Shown here one piece after another: positions 1 through 7,680 of a stretch of DNA of 64,000 bases. Where the stretch lies: contig NZ_JACHTE010000008.1 in NCBI RefSeq assembly GCF_014145395.1, positions 62,001-126,000 on the forward strand. The letters are read 5' to 3'. Each line of letters begins with the position of its first letter. Positions within the stretch are counted from its first letter, which is position 1. A model generated the notes under the pieces. That model ran no database searches and was not told the origin of the DNA. It saw nothing but the letters and a program-made list of their open reading frames with translations. A program made the translations under genes and the position numbers. This stretch comes from Marilutibacter penaei. Lineage in GTDB: Bacteria; Pseudomonadota; Gammaproteobacteria; Xanthomonadales; Xanthomonadaceae.

Positions 1-167
1 ACGGCGCGCAGGCCCGGCCAGCGCGCCGCGGTAATGGCCGGGACCACCTGGCGCCTCACCCCGGCCTCGCGCGCCCGCTGGATTACGGCCTCGCGGTCCG
101 CGTCGAATGCGGCGGCATCCAGGTGGCAGTGGGAGTCGACCAGCATGGAGGTGGCCGTCGGGGCCAT
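1..167 (-). CDS. TatD-family metal-dependent hydrolase, N-terminal part
   Basis: Only the first 55 or so codons lie in the window; the gene runs off the left edge. The N-terminus carries VDSHCHLD, the HxH metal-binding signature of TatD-type DNases, followed by an AFDADREAVI helix and a Gln-Val-Val-Pro-Ala-Ile strand typical of the first beta strand of this TIM-barrel amidohydrolase family. TatD enzymes are two-metal 3'-5' exonucleases implicated in DNA repair. The start could be ATG at 167 (MAPTATSMLVDSHCH) or ATG at 146 (MLVDSHCH); neither has a strong Shine-Dalgarno sequence. Family assignment is firm, but which TatD paralogue this is cannot be told from the fragment. Confidence 0.85.
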   Translation of the reverse strand, partial: MAPTATSMLVDSHCHLDAAAFDADREAVIQRAREAGVRRQVVPAITAARWPGLRA

Positions 168-179
168 GCGTGCCGAGCG

Positions 180-410
180 TCAGGGACGGGACGATTCGCC
201 GTCGATGACGCGATCGTCGACCCGCTTGCGGTCTTTCCAGTTGGCGAGCAGCAGCGTGCCCAGGCCGAGCACGATCTCATCGATGAAAGGAATCGGGTCG
301 AAGGGCCACAGGACACTGATCGCGAACGCGACGGCCGTCAGCTTGAACAGCGTGGGATGGCGCAGTTTGCGTGCCCAGACCATGAAAGGGCCCAGCAGGG
401 GATTGGCCAT
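180..410 (-). CDS. DUF6116 small membrane protein
   Basis: Protein of 76 residues starting MANPLLGPFMVW. It has a hydrophobic core with two predicted membrane segments (about residues 18-34 and 40-56), the second containing the DPIPFIDEIVLGLGTLLLANW stretch in which a PFIDE loop precedes a helix, and a charged tail. This matches the DUF6116 pattern known from xanthomonads; function unknown. An upstream in-frame ATG at 443 exists, but ATG 410 has GGAG ten bases upstream and fits the family start. It lies just upstream of tatD on the same strand (stop to start gap 12 bases) and may be cotranscribed with it. Confidence 0.75.
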   Translation of the reverse strand: MANPLLGPFMVWARKLRHPTLFKLTAVAFAISVLWPFDPIPFIDEIVLGLGTLLLANWKDRKRVDDRVIDGESSRP

Positions 411-577
411 GACGGGGGTGCTCCAGCCGTGCGATGACGCCACGCTACCACGCGAACGCGAAGCCCATCACGCTTGCTGAACAAAGACCGGAGCGCTACG
501 CCCTCGTTCAGGTTCGCAGTGCTCGAATCGAGCCAGACAACAACGCGGGAATCATTCCCGTTCCCATGGAGGCCCTG

Positions 578-1384
578 ATGAACAAGAGCATGTTGGCAGT
601 TGCACTGGCGTCCCTGCTGGTTGGCGGCATCGCCGTCGCGGCGTACAACAGCTTCAGCGGCGACAGCCGCCCGGACGAGGTCTCTTTCGACGGGGCGGAT
701 GGCGCCTCGGCGCTGGACGGCAACGACGATCGCGTCGACACCGCCATCGGCGGCATCGCCTATGCGGATGTCGTGTCGGTCGCGCCCGTCACCGAGAAGC
801 AGCCGCTGTACGCGGCGGTGATCGGCACCGATACGGTCCGCGAGACGAGCACCACCTCTTCGCCGCGCCAGGTCTGCGAGGACGTCGTCGTCCAGGAGCG
901 CCTGCCCGAGCGCGACGGCAACGTCGGCGGTACGGTGGCGGGCGCGATCATCGGCGGCGTGATCGGCAACCAGGTGGGTGGTGGCAACGGTCGCAAGGTC
1001 GCCACCGCGGCCGGCGCCGCGGCCGGTGGCTATATCGGCAACCGCGTCGACCGCAACCATGTGGGTGGCCAGGTGGTGGAGCGGACCGATCGCCAGTGCC
1101 GCACCGTCACCGACACCTCGAATACCACCCGCGTCGTCGGTTACGACGTCACCTATCGTGCGCCCGACGGCTCGACCGGTACCAAGCGCCTCGACAGCAA
1201 GCCGGGCGAACGCATCCTGCTGGGCGACGAAGACGTGGTGGTCGCGTACGACGTGACCTACCGCTACGACGGACGCGAGGCCACGGTGCAGATGGACGAG
1301 GAGCCGGGCGACCGCCTGCCGGTCATCGACGGCAAGGTCGTGACCCAGGTCGCGGATGCCGGCCCCGGCGGCACGCGCGGCTGA
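578..1384 (+). CDS. Glycine-zipper 2TM domain envelope protein
   Basis: Protein of 268 residues. Residues 1-22 form an N-terminal signal or membrane anchor (MNKSMLAVALASLLVGGIAV). Residues 115-156 are a glycine-zipper segment with repeated GxxxG spacings (VAGAIIGGVIGNQVGGG, then AGAAAGGYIGN), as in the Rickettsia 17-kDa antigen/SlyB-type family. The C-terminal third has two beta-rich repeats with VxYDVTYR (around 187 and 228). Likely an envelope protein of the inner or outer membrane; exact role unknown. GGAGG six bases before ATG 578 decides the start against the longer in-frame ATG at 434. Followed by a clear intrinsic terminator, so probably monocistronic. Confidence 0.8.
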   Translation: MNKSMLAVALASLLVGGIAVAAYNSFSGDSRPDEVSFDGADGASALDGNDDRVDTAIGGIAYADVVSVAPVTEKQPLYAAVIGTDTVRETSTTSSPRQVCEDVVVQERLPERDGNVGGTVAGAIIGGVIGNQVGGGNGRKVATAAGAAAGGYIGNRVDRNHVGGQVVERTDRQCRTVTDTSNTTRVVGYDVTYRAPDGSTGTKRLDSKPGERILLGDEDVVVAYDVTYRYDGREATVQMDEEPGDRLPVIDGKVVTQVADAGPGGTRG

Positions 1385-1409
1385 TCCGCCCGCCCGCTTG
1401 ATGTGCTTG

Positions 1410-1442
1410 ACGGGGTCGGCAATGCCGGCCCCGTTCCATTTT
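1410..1442 (+). terminator. Intrinsic terminator after glycine-zipper gene
   Basis: Hairpin ACGGGGTCGGC / GCCGGCCCCGT with a three-base loop and one G-T pair, followed by TCCATTTT. It lies 26 bases past the stop codon of the glycine-zipper protein and before the acyl-CoA dehydrogenase gene. Confidence 0.75.
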
Positions 1443-1619
1443 GCGGCGCCGGTTGCGCGGCCTCGGGCCCGGTTCTGCGCATGACGTGGCCGGCTGGGCA
1501 ATACGCAGGACGGTTTCGTCGCTTTGGCCGGTTGCGGCTGCGACATCGGCCATCTGCCGGCTGCCTGGCGCGATGCCTGACCGATAGAATGGGTTCACGC
1601 CCACCGCCCGAGTGCTCCG

Positions 1620-2783
1620 ATGGCCCTTAACCCGCATGACCTGTTCGACGTCCGTTCCCTCCTGAGCGAAGAGGAGCGCGCCGTGCAGGACACGGTGGCG
1701 CGGTTCACCAACGAGCGGGTCCTGCCGATCATCGGCGACGCGTTCGACCAGGGGCGGTTTCCACGCGAGCTGGTGGAGGACATCGCCGGCCTCGGTCTGC
1801 TCGGTTCATCGCTGCCCGAACAGTACGGCTGCGCCGGCCTCAACGCGGTGAGCTATGGCCTGATCTGCCAGGAGCTGGAGCGTGGCGATTCGGGCATCCG
1901 CAGCTTCGTCAGCGTCCAGTCCTCGCTGTGCATGTATCCGATCTTCGCCTATGGCTCCGAGGAGCAGCGCATGCGCTGGCTGCCGGACATGGCGGCCGGC
2001 AAGGTGATCGGCTGCTTCGGCCTGACCGAGCCGCACGGGGGGTCCGACCCGGCCAACATGAAGACCCATGCGCGCCGCGACGGCGACGACTGGGTGCTCA
2101 ATGGCTCCAAGATGTGGATCACCAACGGCAACCTGGCCGATATCGCGATCGTGTGGGCGCAGACCGACGACGGGATCCAGGGCTTTGTCGTCGAAAAGGG
2201 AACACCGGGCTTCGAAGCACAGGAAATCAAGCACAAGATGAGCCTGCGCGCCTCGGTGACGAGCGCACTCTACTTCGACAACGTGCGCGTGCCCGAGGCC
2301 AATCGCCTGCCGAATGTCAAGGGCCTGAAAGGGCCGTTGGGCTGCCTGACGCAGGCACGCTATGGCATCACCTGGGGCCCGATCGGCGCGGCGACCGCGT
2401 GCCTGGAGGAGGTGCTGGCCTATACCGGTGAGCGCATTCTGTTCGATCGCCCCGTGGCGGCCACCCAGAGCGCACAGATCAAGATGGCCGAGATGGCCCG
2501 GCGCATCACGCTCGCGCAACTTCTGGTGCTGCAGTTGGGCCGCCTGAAGGACGCGGGTGCCATGCAGCCGGCACAGGTGTCCCTCGCCAAGTGGAACAAC
2601 TGCCGGATGGCGATCGACATCGCCCGCGAGTGCCGCGACCTGCTCGGCGGCGCGGGCATCACCACGGAACACGCGGCGATCCGCCATGCGCTGAACCTGG
2701 AGTCGGTCATCACGTACGAGGGCACCGAGACCGTGCACCAGTTGGTGATCGGCCGCGAGCTGACCGGCATCAACGCGTTCTGA
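1620..2783 (+). CDS. gcdH: Glutaryl-CoA dehydrogenase-type acyl-CoA dehydrogenase
   Basis: 387 residues. Oxidative decarboxylation of glutaryl-CoA to crotonyl-CoA (lysine/tryptophan catabolism), FAD-dependent, cytoplasmic. The order is N-terminal helical domain, middle beta domain with GLTEPHGGSDP and KMWITNG, then C-terminal helical domain. The C-terminal TYEGTETVH around 365-373 places the catalytic glutamate at about E367, and the ending GRELTGINAF closely resembles the C-terminus of known glutaryl-CoA dehydrogenases. The overall length fits. Two ACAD genes are in the window; the other (55.9 kb) is a short-chain/branched type. Upstream a TAGAAT -10-like box lies near 1584, but no good -35 is visible. 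The substrate is inferred from similarity of the C-terminal motif. Confidence 0.87.
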   Translation: MALNPHDLFDVRSLLSEEERAVQDTVARFTNERVLPIIGDAFDQGRFPRELVEDIAGLGLLGSSLPEQYGCAGLNAVSYGLICQELERGDSGIRSFVSVQSSLCMYPIFAYGSEEQRMRWLPDMAAGKVIGCFGLTEPHGGSDPANMKTHARRDGDDWVLNGSKMWITNGNLADIAIVWAQTDDGIQGFVVEKGTPGFEAQEIKHKMSLRASVTSALYFDNVRVPEANRLPNVKGLKGPLGCLTQARYGITWGPIGAATACLEEVLAYTGERILFDRPVAATQSAQIKMAEMARRITLAQLLVLQLGRLKDAGAMQPAQVSLAKWNNCRMAIDIARECRDLLGGAGITTEHAAIRHALNLESVITYEGTETVHQLVIGRELTGINAF

Positions 2784-2820
2784 CGGCAGGCTCGTCGCAG
2801 CAGGGCATGGGAGGTCCAGG

Positions 2821-3375
2821 GTGGGTATCAGGATCATTGACAGTCCGGTCATCGAGACCGACCGCCTGGTGCTGCGCGTGCCGCGGGTCGAGGACTTCGA
2901 GCGGTTCGCCGGGATGTTCGCCGACGAAAGCACCCACCACATTGGCGGGCCACTTCCGCGCGGCGACGCCTGGCGACGGTTCCTGCAGATGCCGGGCGCA
3001 TGGCTGCTCCAGGGCTTCGGCATGTTCTCGGTGATCGAGAAGTCAACCGGTTCGTGGGTCGGGCAGGCGGGCCCTTGGCGACCCGATGGCTGGCCAGGCA
3101 ACGAGATCGGCTACGCTTTCCATCCGGATGCGCGTGGAAAGGGATACGCCACCGAGACCTGCGCGGCTGCGATCGACTGGGCATTCGCGAATCTTGGATG
3201 GTCAGAGGTGATCCACTGCATCGCGCCTGCCAACACGGCTTCGCAGGACGTCGCGCGGCGCCTGGGCTCCACGCGGCGCGGCCCGGCGACGTTGCCGCCG
3301 CCGCTCGATGTCCATGAGGTCGACGTCTGGGGCCAGTCGCGCGCGCAGTGGGACGCACGGCGCACCGCGCGATGA
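2821..3375 (+). CDS. GNAT family N-acetyltransferase (RimJ/RimL-like)
   Basis: 184 residues beginning at GTG 2821 with GGAGG six bases upstream. It opens with the RimJ/RimL-type strand IETDRLVLRVPRVEDFE, has WVGQAGPW in the central sheet, and the acetyl-CoA pyrophosphate-binding loop HPDARGKGYATE around residues 101-112, followed by a helix and ANTASQDVARRLG near 139-151, typical of the family. Acetylates an amine substrate using acetyl-CoA; the substrate (protein N-terminus, antibiotic or metabolite) cannot be deduced. Located between gcdH and the E1 gene, same strand, with 37 bases to gcdH. Confidence 0.88.
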   Translation: MGIRIIDSPVIETDRLVLRVPRVEDFERFAGMFADESTHHIGGPLPRGDAWRRFLQMPGAWLLQGFGMFSVIEKSTGSWVGQAGPWRPDGWPGNEIGYAFHPDARGKGYATETCAAAIDWAFANLGWSEVIHCIAPANTASQDVARRLGSTRRGPATLPPPLDVHEVDVWGQSRAQWDARRTAR

Positions 3376-3471
3376 ACCCCGCGCCAGCCGGCCTGCATCC
3401 CATGGCCCAGCCGCTCGCCTGAGCGTTTCCGCTCGCACGTGCCTCCCGAGGGGAGGTGGAGTCGCCCACGC

Positions 3472-5742
3472 ATGTTCGCGAAGATCCCCGATCCCATCCC
3501 CGCCCGCATGAAGGGCCTCAACCGCGCGGAAATCTGCGACGCCAACTTCGTCGAGTTCGTGCGTACCTGGTCCGGGGTTGCGCGTCACGCGCCCGCCGAC
3601 GATGCGCCCGTCCTGCCGGGCAGCACGCTTGACGCCCGTGGCTTCCGCGAACTGTTCGAATCCCAGCTCATCAGCCGCCATCTCGACCTGATGGCGCGGG
3701 TGCTGCGCGTGCAGGACAAGGTCTTCTACACGATCGGTTCCTCCGGCCACGAAGGCAACGCGATGGTCGCGCGACTGGCGCGGCATACCGATCCCGCGTT
3801 CCTGCATTACCGCTCCGGCGGCTTCATGGCGGAGCGTTTCCGCAAGCTGCCGGGCATGGATCCGGTCATGGACTCGGCCTTGTCCTTTGCCGCGAGCAAG
3901 GACGACCCGGCTTCAGGCGGCCGCCACAAGGTCTGGGGCAGCAAGCCGTTGTGGGTCCTGCCGCAGACCTCGACGATCGCGTCCCACCTTCCGAAGGCGC
4001 TGGGCACCGCGGTGGCGATCGAGGCGGGCCGTCGCCTCGGCCATGCCTTGCCTGTGCCGGACGACAGCATCGCGATCTGTTCCTTCGGCGACGCCTCGGC
4101 CAACCACGCGACCGCACAGACGGCCTTCAATGCCGCGGCGTGGACCGCCTACCAGAGGCTCCCCGCCCCGGTCCTGTTCGTCTGCGAGGACAACGGCATC
4201 GGCATCTCGGTGAAGACGCCGACGGGCTGGATCGCCAACCGGTTCCGCCACATGGACGGGCTGGATTACTTCTTTGCCGACGGGCTCGACCTGGCGGGCG
4301 GCTATGGCGACGTCCAGCGTGCGGTCGAGCACTGCCGTACGACCCGGCGTCCGACCTTCCTGCACCTGCGCACCAACCGGATCATGGGCCACGCCGGCAC
4401 CGACTTCGAGATCGAGTGGCGTCCGGTCGACGAGCTGTGCCGCGTCGAGGCCGCCGACCCGCTTTTGCGGAGCGCGGCGATCGCGCTGGAATCGGGCCTG
4501 ATGTCCACCGAGGACGTGCTTGCGCTGTACGAAGCGACCCGCGTGCGCTGCTTTGCCGCGGCGGAAGACGCGGATCGCCGGCCAAAACTCGGGACGCTGG
4601 ACGAGGTGGTCGTGCCGCTGGCGCCGTATTCGCCCGACAAGGTCCGCACCGAGGCCGAGCGGGCCGATTACGCCGATCGTCGCCTCGAGGCCTTCGGGGG
4701 CGAGAAGAAGCTGCCCGAGCACCAGCCACCGCGGCACCTGGCCATCCAGATCAACCAGGCCCTGCACGACGTGTTCGCGAAGTACCCTGAGGCGCTGCTG
4801 TTCGGCGAGGACGTGGCCCAGAAGGGCGGTGTCTATACGGTCACCAAGGGCCTGCAGAGGGCCTTCGGCCCGCGTCGCGTGTTCAACACGCTGCTCGACG
4901 AGACCATGATCCTCGGGATGGCCCAGGGCTTCGCCAACATGGGCATGCTGCCGATCCCCGAGATCCAGTACCTGGCCTACTTCCACAACGCCTGCGACCA
5001 GATCCGCGGCGAGGCGGCGAGCCTGCAGTTCTTCAGCAACAACCAGTTCGCCAATCCGATGGTCGTGCGCATCGCCGGCCTCGGTTACCAGCGCGGCTTC
5101 GGCGGGCACTTCCACAACGATAATTCGATCACCGCCCTGCGCGACATCCCGGGCCTGGTGGTCGGGTGCCCGTCGCGCGGCGACGATGCCGCGACGATGC
5201 TGCGCACCCTCACCGCGCTGTCAAAGGTCGATGGGCGCGTCAGCGTGTTCCTCGAGCCGATCGCGCTGTACATGGCCAAGGACTTGTATGAAGCCGGCGA
5301 CGGCGGCTGGCTGACGCGATATCCGCCGCCCGGCGAGGCGATGCCGCTGGGCGAGGGGCGTGTCTATGGCGAGGGCCATGACGACCTCGTCGTGTTCACC
5401 TACGGCAACGGCGTGCCGATGAGCCTGCGGGCGGTGCGCGAGATCGAACGCGTCCATGGCTGGAAGTGCCGGGTCGCCGACCTGCGCTGGCTGGTGCCGC
5501 TCAACGAAGCGTGGATCCGCGACCAGGCATCAACGGCGAAACGCATCCTCATCGTCGACGAAGGCCGCCACAGCGCCGGCGTGGGCGAGGGCGTCATCAC
5601 CGCGATCGTCGAGGGCGGTTTTGGCGCGCGGCCATTCCGGCGCGTCGTCGGCGCGGACACTTACACCCCCTTGGCCGGCGCCGCGTTCGCGGTGATTCCG
5701 GCCGAGCGGGACATCGTGGAGGCCGCCGCGACGCTGGCCTGA
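3472..5742 (+). CDS. Fused 2-oxoacid dehydrogenase E1 alpha/beta subunit
   Basis: 756 residues from ATG 3472 (GGAG ten bases upstream; GTG 3439 is a possible longer start). The first half is an E1-alpha-like thiamine diphosphate domain (GHEGNAMVARLARHTDP, and GDASANHATAQTAFN as the TPP-binding segment around 204-218). The second half, from about 430, is an E1-beta-like transketolase central plus C-terminal domain (LFGEDVAQKGGVY, LDETMILGMAQGFANMG, EIQYLAYFHNACDQIRGE). This matches the single-chain branched-chain-type 2-oxoacid dehydrogenase E1, where two usually separate genes are fused. It decarboxylates a branched 2-oxoacid and passes the acyl group to an E2 lipoyl domain. No E2 or E3 gene is nearby, so its partner is unknown. 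Convergent with ygfZ, two bases apart. Confidence 0.85.
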   Translation: MFAKIPDPIPARMKGLNRAEICDANFVEFVRTWSGVARHAPADDAPVLPGSTLDARGFRELFESQLISRHLDLMARVLRVQDKVFYTIGSSGHEGNAMVARLARHTDPAFLHYRSGGFMAERFRKLPGMDPVMDSALSFAASKDDPASGGRHKVWGSKPLWVLPQTSTIASHLPKALGTAVAIEAGRRLGHALPVPDDSIAICSFGDASANHATAQTAFNAAAWTAYQRLPAPVLFVCEDNGIGISVKTPTGWIANRFRHMDGLDYFFADGLDLAGGYGDVQRAVEHCRTTRRPTFLHLRTNRIMGHAGTDFEIEWRPVDELCRVEAADPLLRSAAIALESGLMSTEDVLALYEATRVRCFAAAEDADRRPKLGTLDEVVVPLAPYSPDKVRTEAERADYADRRLEAFGGEKKLPEHQPPRHLAIQINQALHDVFAKYPEALLFGEDVAQKGGVYTVTKGLQRAFGPRRVFNTLLDETMILGMAQGFANMGMLPIPEIQYLAYFHNACDQIRGEAASLQFFSNNQFANPMVVRIAGLGYQRGFGGHFHNDNSITALRDIPGLVVGCPSRGDDAATMLRTLTALSKVDGRVSVFLEPIALYMAKDLYEAGDGGWLTRYPPPGEAMPLGEGRVYGEGHDDLVVFTYGNGVPMSLRAVREIERVHGWKCRVADLRWLVPLNEAWIRDQASTAKRILIVDEGRHSAGVGEGVITAIVEGGFGARPFRRVVGADTYTPLAGAAFAVIPAERDIVEAAATLA

Positions 5743-5744
5743 GG

Positions 5745-6614
5745 TCAGCGTTCCAGGCCACCCAGCAGGGGACGCGCCTGCATCTCCACGCCATCGACAT
5801 GGCAGGCGTCGTCGTCCCCGCCCTCCAGCGGCATCACCGCGAGGGCGACGTGCCCCCCGTTCCCGTCGCAGGCCACGCAGGCGACCTTGCCGGTATCCCG
5901 CGTGTCGCGGAGCACCGGGTCGCCTGCCCGGACCGCGCCCGGCACGTCGAAGCCCACCAGCCCCCGCTTCGCCTTGCCGAGGAAGTGGGTGCGGGCGACG
6001 ATCTCCTGGCCCGGGTAGCACCCCTTTTTCACGCTGAAGGCCTTGAGCCGTTCGAGCGAGAGCTGTTGGGGGGTCCATGCCTCGGTCTGCGATGCGTCGA
6101 GGCGGGGCAGGCCGTGGCACAGGTCCGCGAGGCGCCATTCCCGGCTGCCCGGTGTGGTGGCTTCCGGCGCTCCGACGAGGAGCCGTCGGGGGCCACCATC
6201 GCCCGAGAAGTCGAGTTCGACCGCGCCATCGTCCAGTTTCGCCCAGCGCGCACCCCGTGCCCGGGCAGGGGACTCGAATGCGCCCGACACGGCAAGGGAT
6301 TCGGGCACGTCCAGTACGAGCTTGCTGCGGAACCGGAATCGCCCGAGGGCCGTGGCAAGCGCGTGAGGGTCCGCATCGGGAAGCAGCAGCCAAAGGGTCT
6401 GTTCATCCAGGCGGACGACCGCGAACAGCGCCAGCACGCGTCCCTTCGGTGTCAGCCAGCCGTTCCAGTGCCACTCCCCAGGCGCCAGCCGGTCCACGTC
6501 ATTCATGAACTGGGCCTGGGCGAACGCGACGGCATCCGGTCCGGAAAGCCGCAGCAGCCGGTGGTCGGGCAGGGCAAGAAGCGTGCCGGGGGAGGCGTGT
6601 GGGTTGTCAGACAT
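5745..6614 (-). CDS. ygfZ: Folate-binding Fe-S cluster repair protein YgfZ
   Basis: 289 residues, related to the T-domain of the glycine-cleavage system. The diagnostic motif KKGCYPGQE lies at about 196-204, with the conserved cysteine at 199, followed by IVARTHFLGKAKRGLV. YgfZ uses tetrahydrofolate and helps maintain [Fe-S] enzymes. The gene is divergent from the small DUF1674 gene and the sdh operon, whose SdhB subunit carries three Fe-S clusters; the neighbourhood fits a role in succinate dehydrogenase maturation, although that link is inference. ATG 6614 is the only sensible start. Confidence 0.93.
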   Translation of the reverse strand: MSDNPHASPGTLLALPDHRLLRLSGPDAVAFAQAQFMNDVDRLAPGEWHWNGWLTPKGRVLALFAVVRLDEQTLWLLLPDADPHALATALGRFRFRSKLVLDVPESLAVSGAFESPARARGARWAKLDDGAVELDFSGDGGPRRLLVGAPEATTPGSREWRLADLCHGLPRLDASQTEAWTPQQLSLERLKAFSVKKGCYPGQEIVARTHFLGKAKRGLVGFDVPGAVRAGDPVLRDTRDTGKVACVACDGNGGHVALAVMPLEGGDDDACHVDGVEMQARPLLGGLER

Positions 6615-6643
6615 GGGGGCTGGATTTAAGCTTCAACGCCGAG

Positions 6644-6808
6644 ATGATAGGCGAAACGACCCCCGAGCCCGTCCCCGAGACGCCCGACGCGACGGCCGAG
6701 ACGCCGCGCGCCGACGACGCCAAGGCGGTCGAGGTCGGGGGGCGCGACGGTCCCGAACCCACCCGTTTCGGGGATTGGGAGAAGAACGGGCGCTGCATCG
6801 ACTTCTGA
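6644..6808 (+). CDS. DUF1674 protein, SdhAF4-like succinate dehydrogenase assembly factor
   Basis: Short protein of 54 residues from ATG 6644 (a GTG at 6599 would add 15). The N-terminal two-thirds is acidic and proline-rich. The C-terminal RFGDWEKNGRCIDF is the DUF1674 signature shared with mitochondrial SDHAF4/Sdh8, which binds flavinated SdhA and promotes its assembly with SdhB. Its position immediately upstream of sdhC supports that role. The start is uncertain because no Shine-Dalgarno is evident for either choice. The very short length makes the gene easy to overlook. Confidence 0.85.
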   Translation: MIGETTPEPVPETPDATAETPRADDAKAVEVGGRDGPEPTRFGDWEKNGRCIDF

Positions 6809-6895
6809 CCAGCACCCGGTTCCGCTTCCTACATCCGCGGACAACCCCTCCTGCCACGCGGCCGCGCCGCCCAGCCGAGCATTGCCATCACGCCC

Positions 6896-7291
6896 ATGGC
6901 GAATCCCCAACGTCCCCTGTCACCGCATCTGCAGGTCTACCGCTGGCAGATCCAGATGGTGACCTCGATCCTGCACCGGGCCACCGGTGTGATCCTTGCC
7001 GTCGGCAGCCTGCTGATCGCCTACGCCCTGGTCGCGCTCGCATCCGGCCCCGAGGCCTGGGACCGTGTCACGGCCTGCGCGACCTCGCCGCTGGGCTTCG
7101 TGGTCCTGTTCGGCTGGAGCTGGGCCTTCGCCTTCCACCTCTTCAACGGGCTCAGGCACCTGGTGCAGGATGCCGGCTACGCGTGGAGGATCGAACAGTT
7201 CATCCGCAGCAGCTGGACCAGCGTGTTCGGCAGCCTCGCGCTGACGGCGATCATCTGGGTCATCGCGATGATGCAGCGGGGTGGCGCATGA
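6896..7291 (+). CDS. sdhC: Succinate dehydrogenase cytochrome b556 subunit
   Basis: 131 residues; membrane anchor of complex II. It starts RPLSPHLQVYRWQIQMVTSI and has three hydrophobic helices (about 25-48, 62-82, 105-126). The family motif SxxHRxTG appears as SILHRATGVIL near 24-34, and the heme-b ligand histidine lies in HLFNGLRHL near 82-90. First of the four sdh genes, with the sdhD start codon overlapping its TGA (ATGA at 7288). Confidence 0.95.
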   Translation: MANPQRPLSPHLQVYRWQIQMVTSILHRATGVILAVGSLLIAYALVALASGPEAWDRVTACATSPLGFVVLFGWSWAFAFHLFNGLRHLVQDAGYAWRIEQFIRSSWTSVFGSLALTAIIWVIAMMQRGGA

Positions 7292-7674
7292 ATCCCCGGG
7301 CACGCCTGCGCAATCCGCTGAAGACCGCCCGCGGCCTGGGTTCGGCGAAGGACGGCACCGGCCACTTCATCGTCCAGCGCATCACCGCCGTCGCGCTGGT
7401 GTTCCTGGCGCTGTACGTGCTGGGGCTGCTGGTCGGCCTGGCCGGCGCCGATTACGCCACGGTGCGTTCGGTCGTGGCCAGCCCGTTCAACGCCATGGTC
7501 CTCATCGCCTTCCTGCTGGCGATGTTCTGGCATGCCCAGCTGGGTCTTCAGGTCGTCATCGAGGACTACGTCCACGGTGGCTGGGGCATCGCGGCCCAAT
7601 TGGCCGTCCGTTTCACCTGCGTACTCGCGGCCATCGCCAGCGTGCTCGCCGTCATCCGCATCGCGCTGGGGTAA
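7288..7674 (+). CDS. sdhD: Succinate dehydrogenase hydrophobic membrane anchor subunit
   Basis: 128 residues starting at ATG 7288, which overlaps the sdhC stop by four bases. Three transmembrane helices (around 30-53, 66-88, 101-127). The segment FWHAQLGLQVVIEDYVH near 82-98 contains the histidine and the tyrosine-aspartate pair that in this family contribute to heme b and quinone binding. Together with SdhC it anchors the SdhAB catalytic dimer and reduces ubiquinone. Six bases precede the sdhA start. Confidence 0.93.
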   Translation: MNPRARLRNPLKTARGLGSAKDGTGHFIVQRITAVALVFLALYVLGLLVGLAGADYATVRSVVASPFNAMVLIAFLLAMFWHAQLGLQVVIEDYVHGGWGIAAQLAVRFTCVLAAIASVLAVIRIALG

Positions 7675-7680
7675 TCCGAC

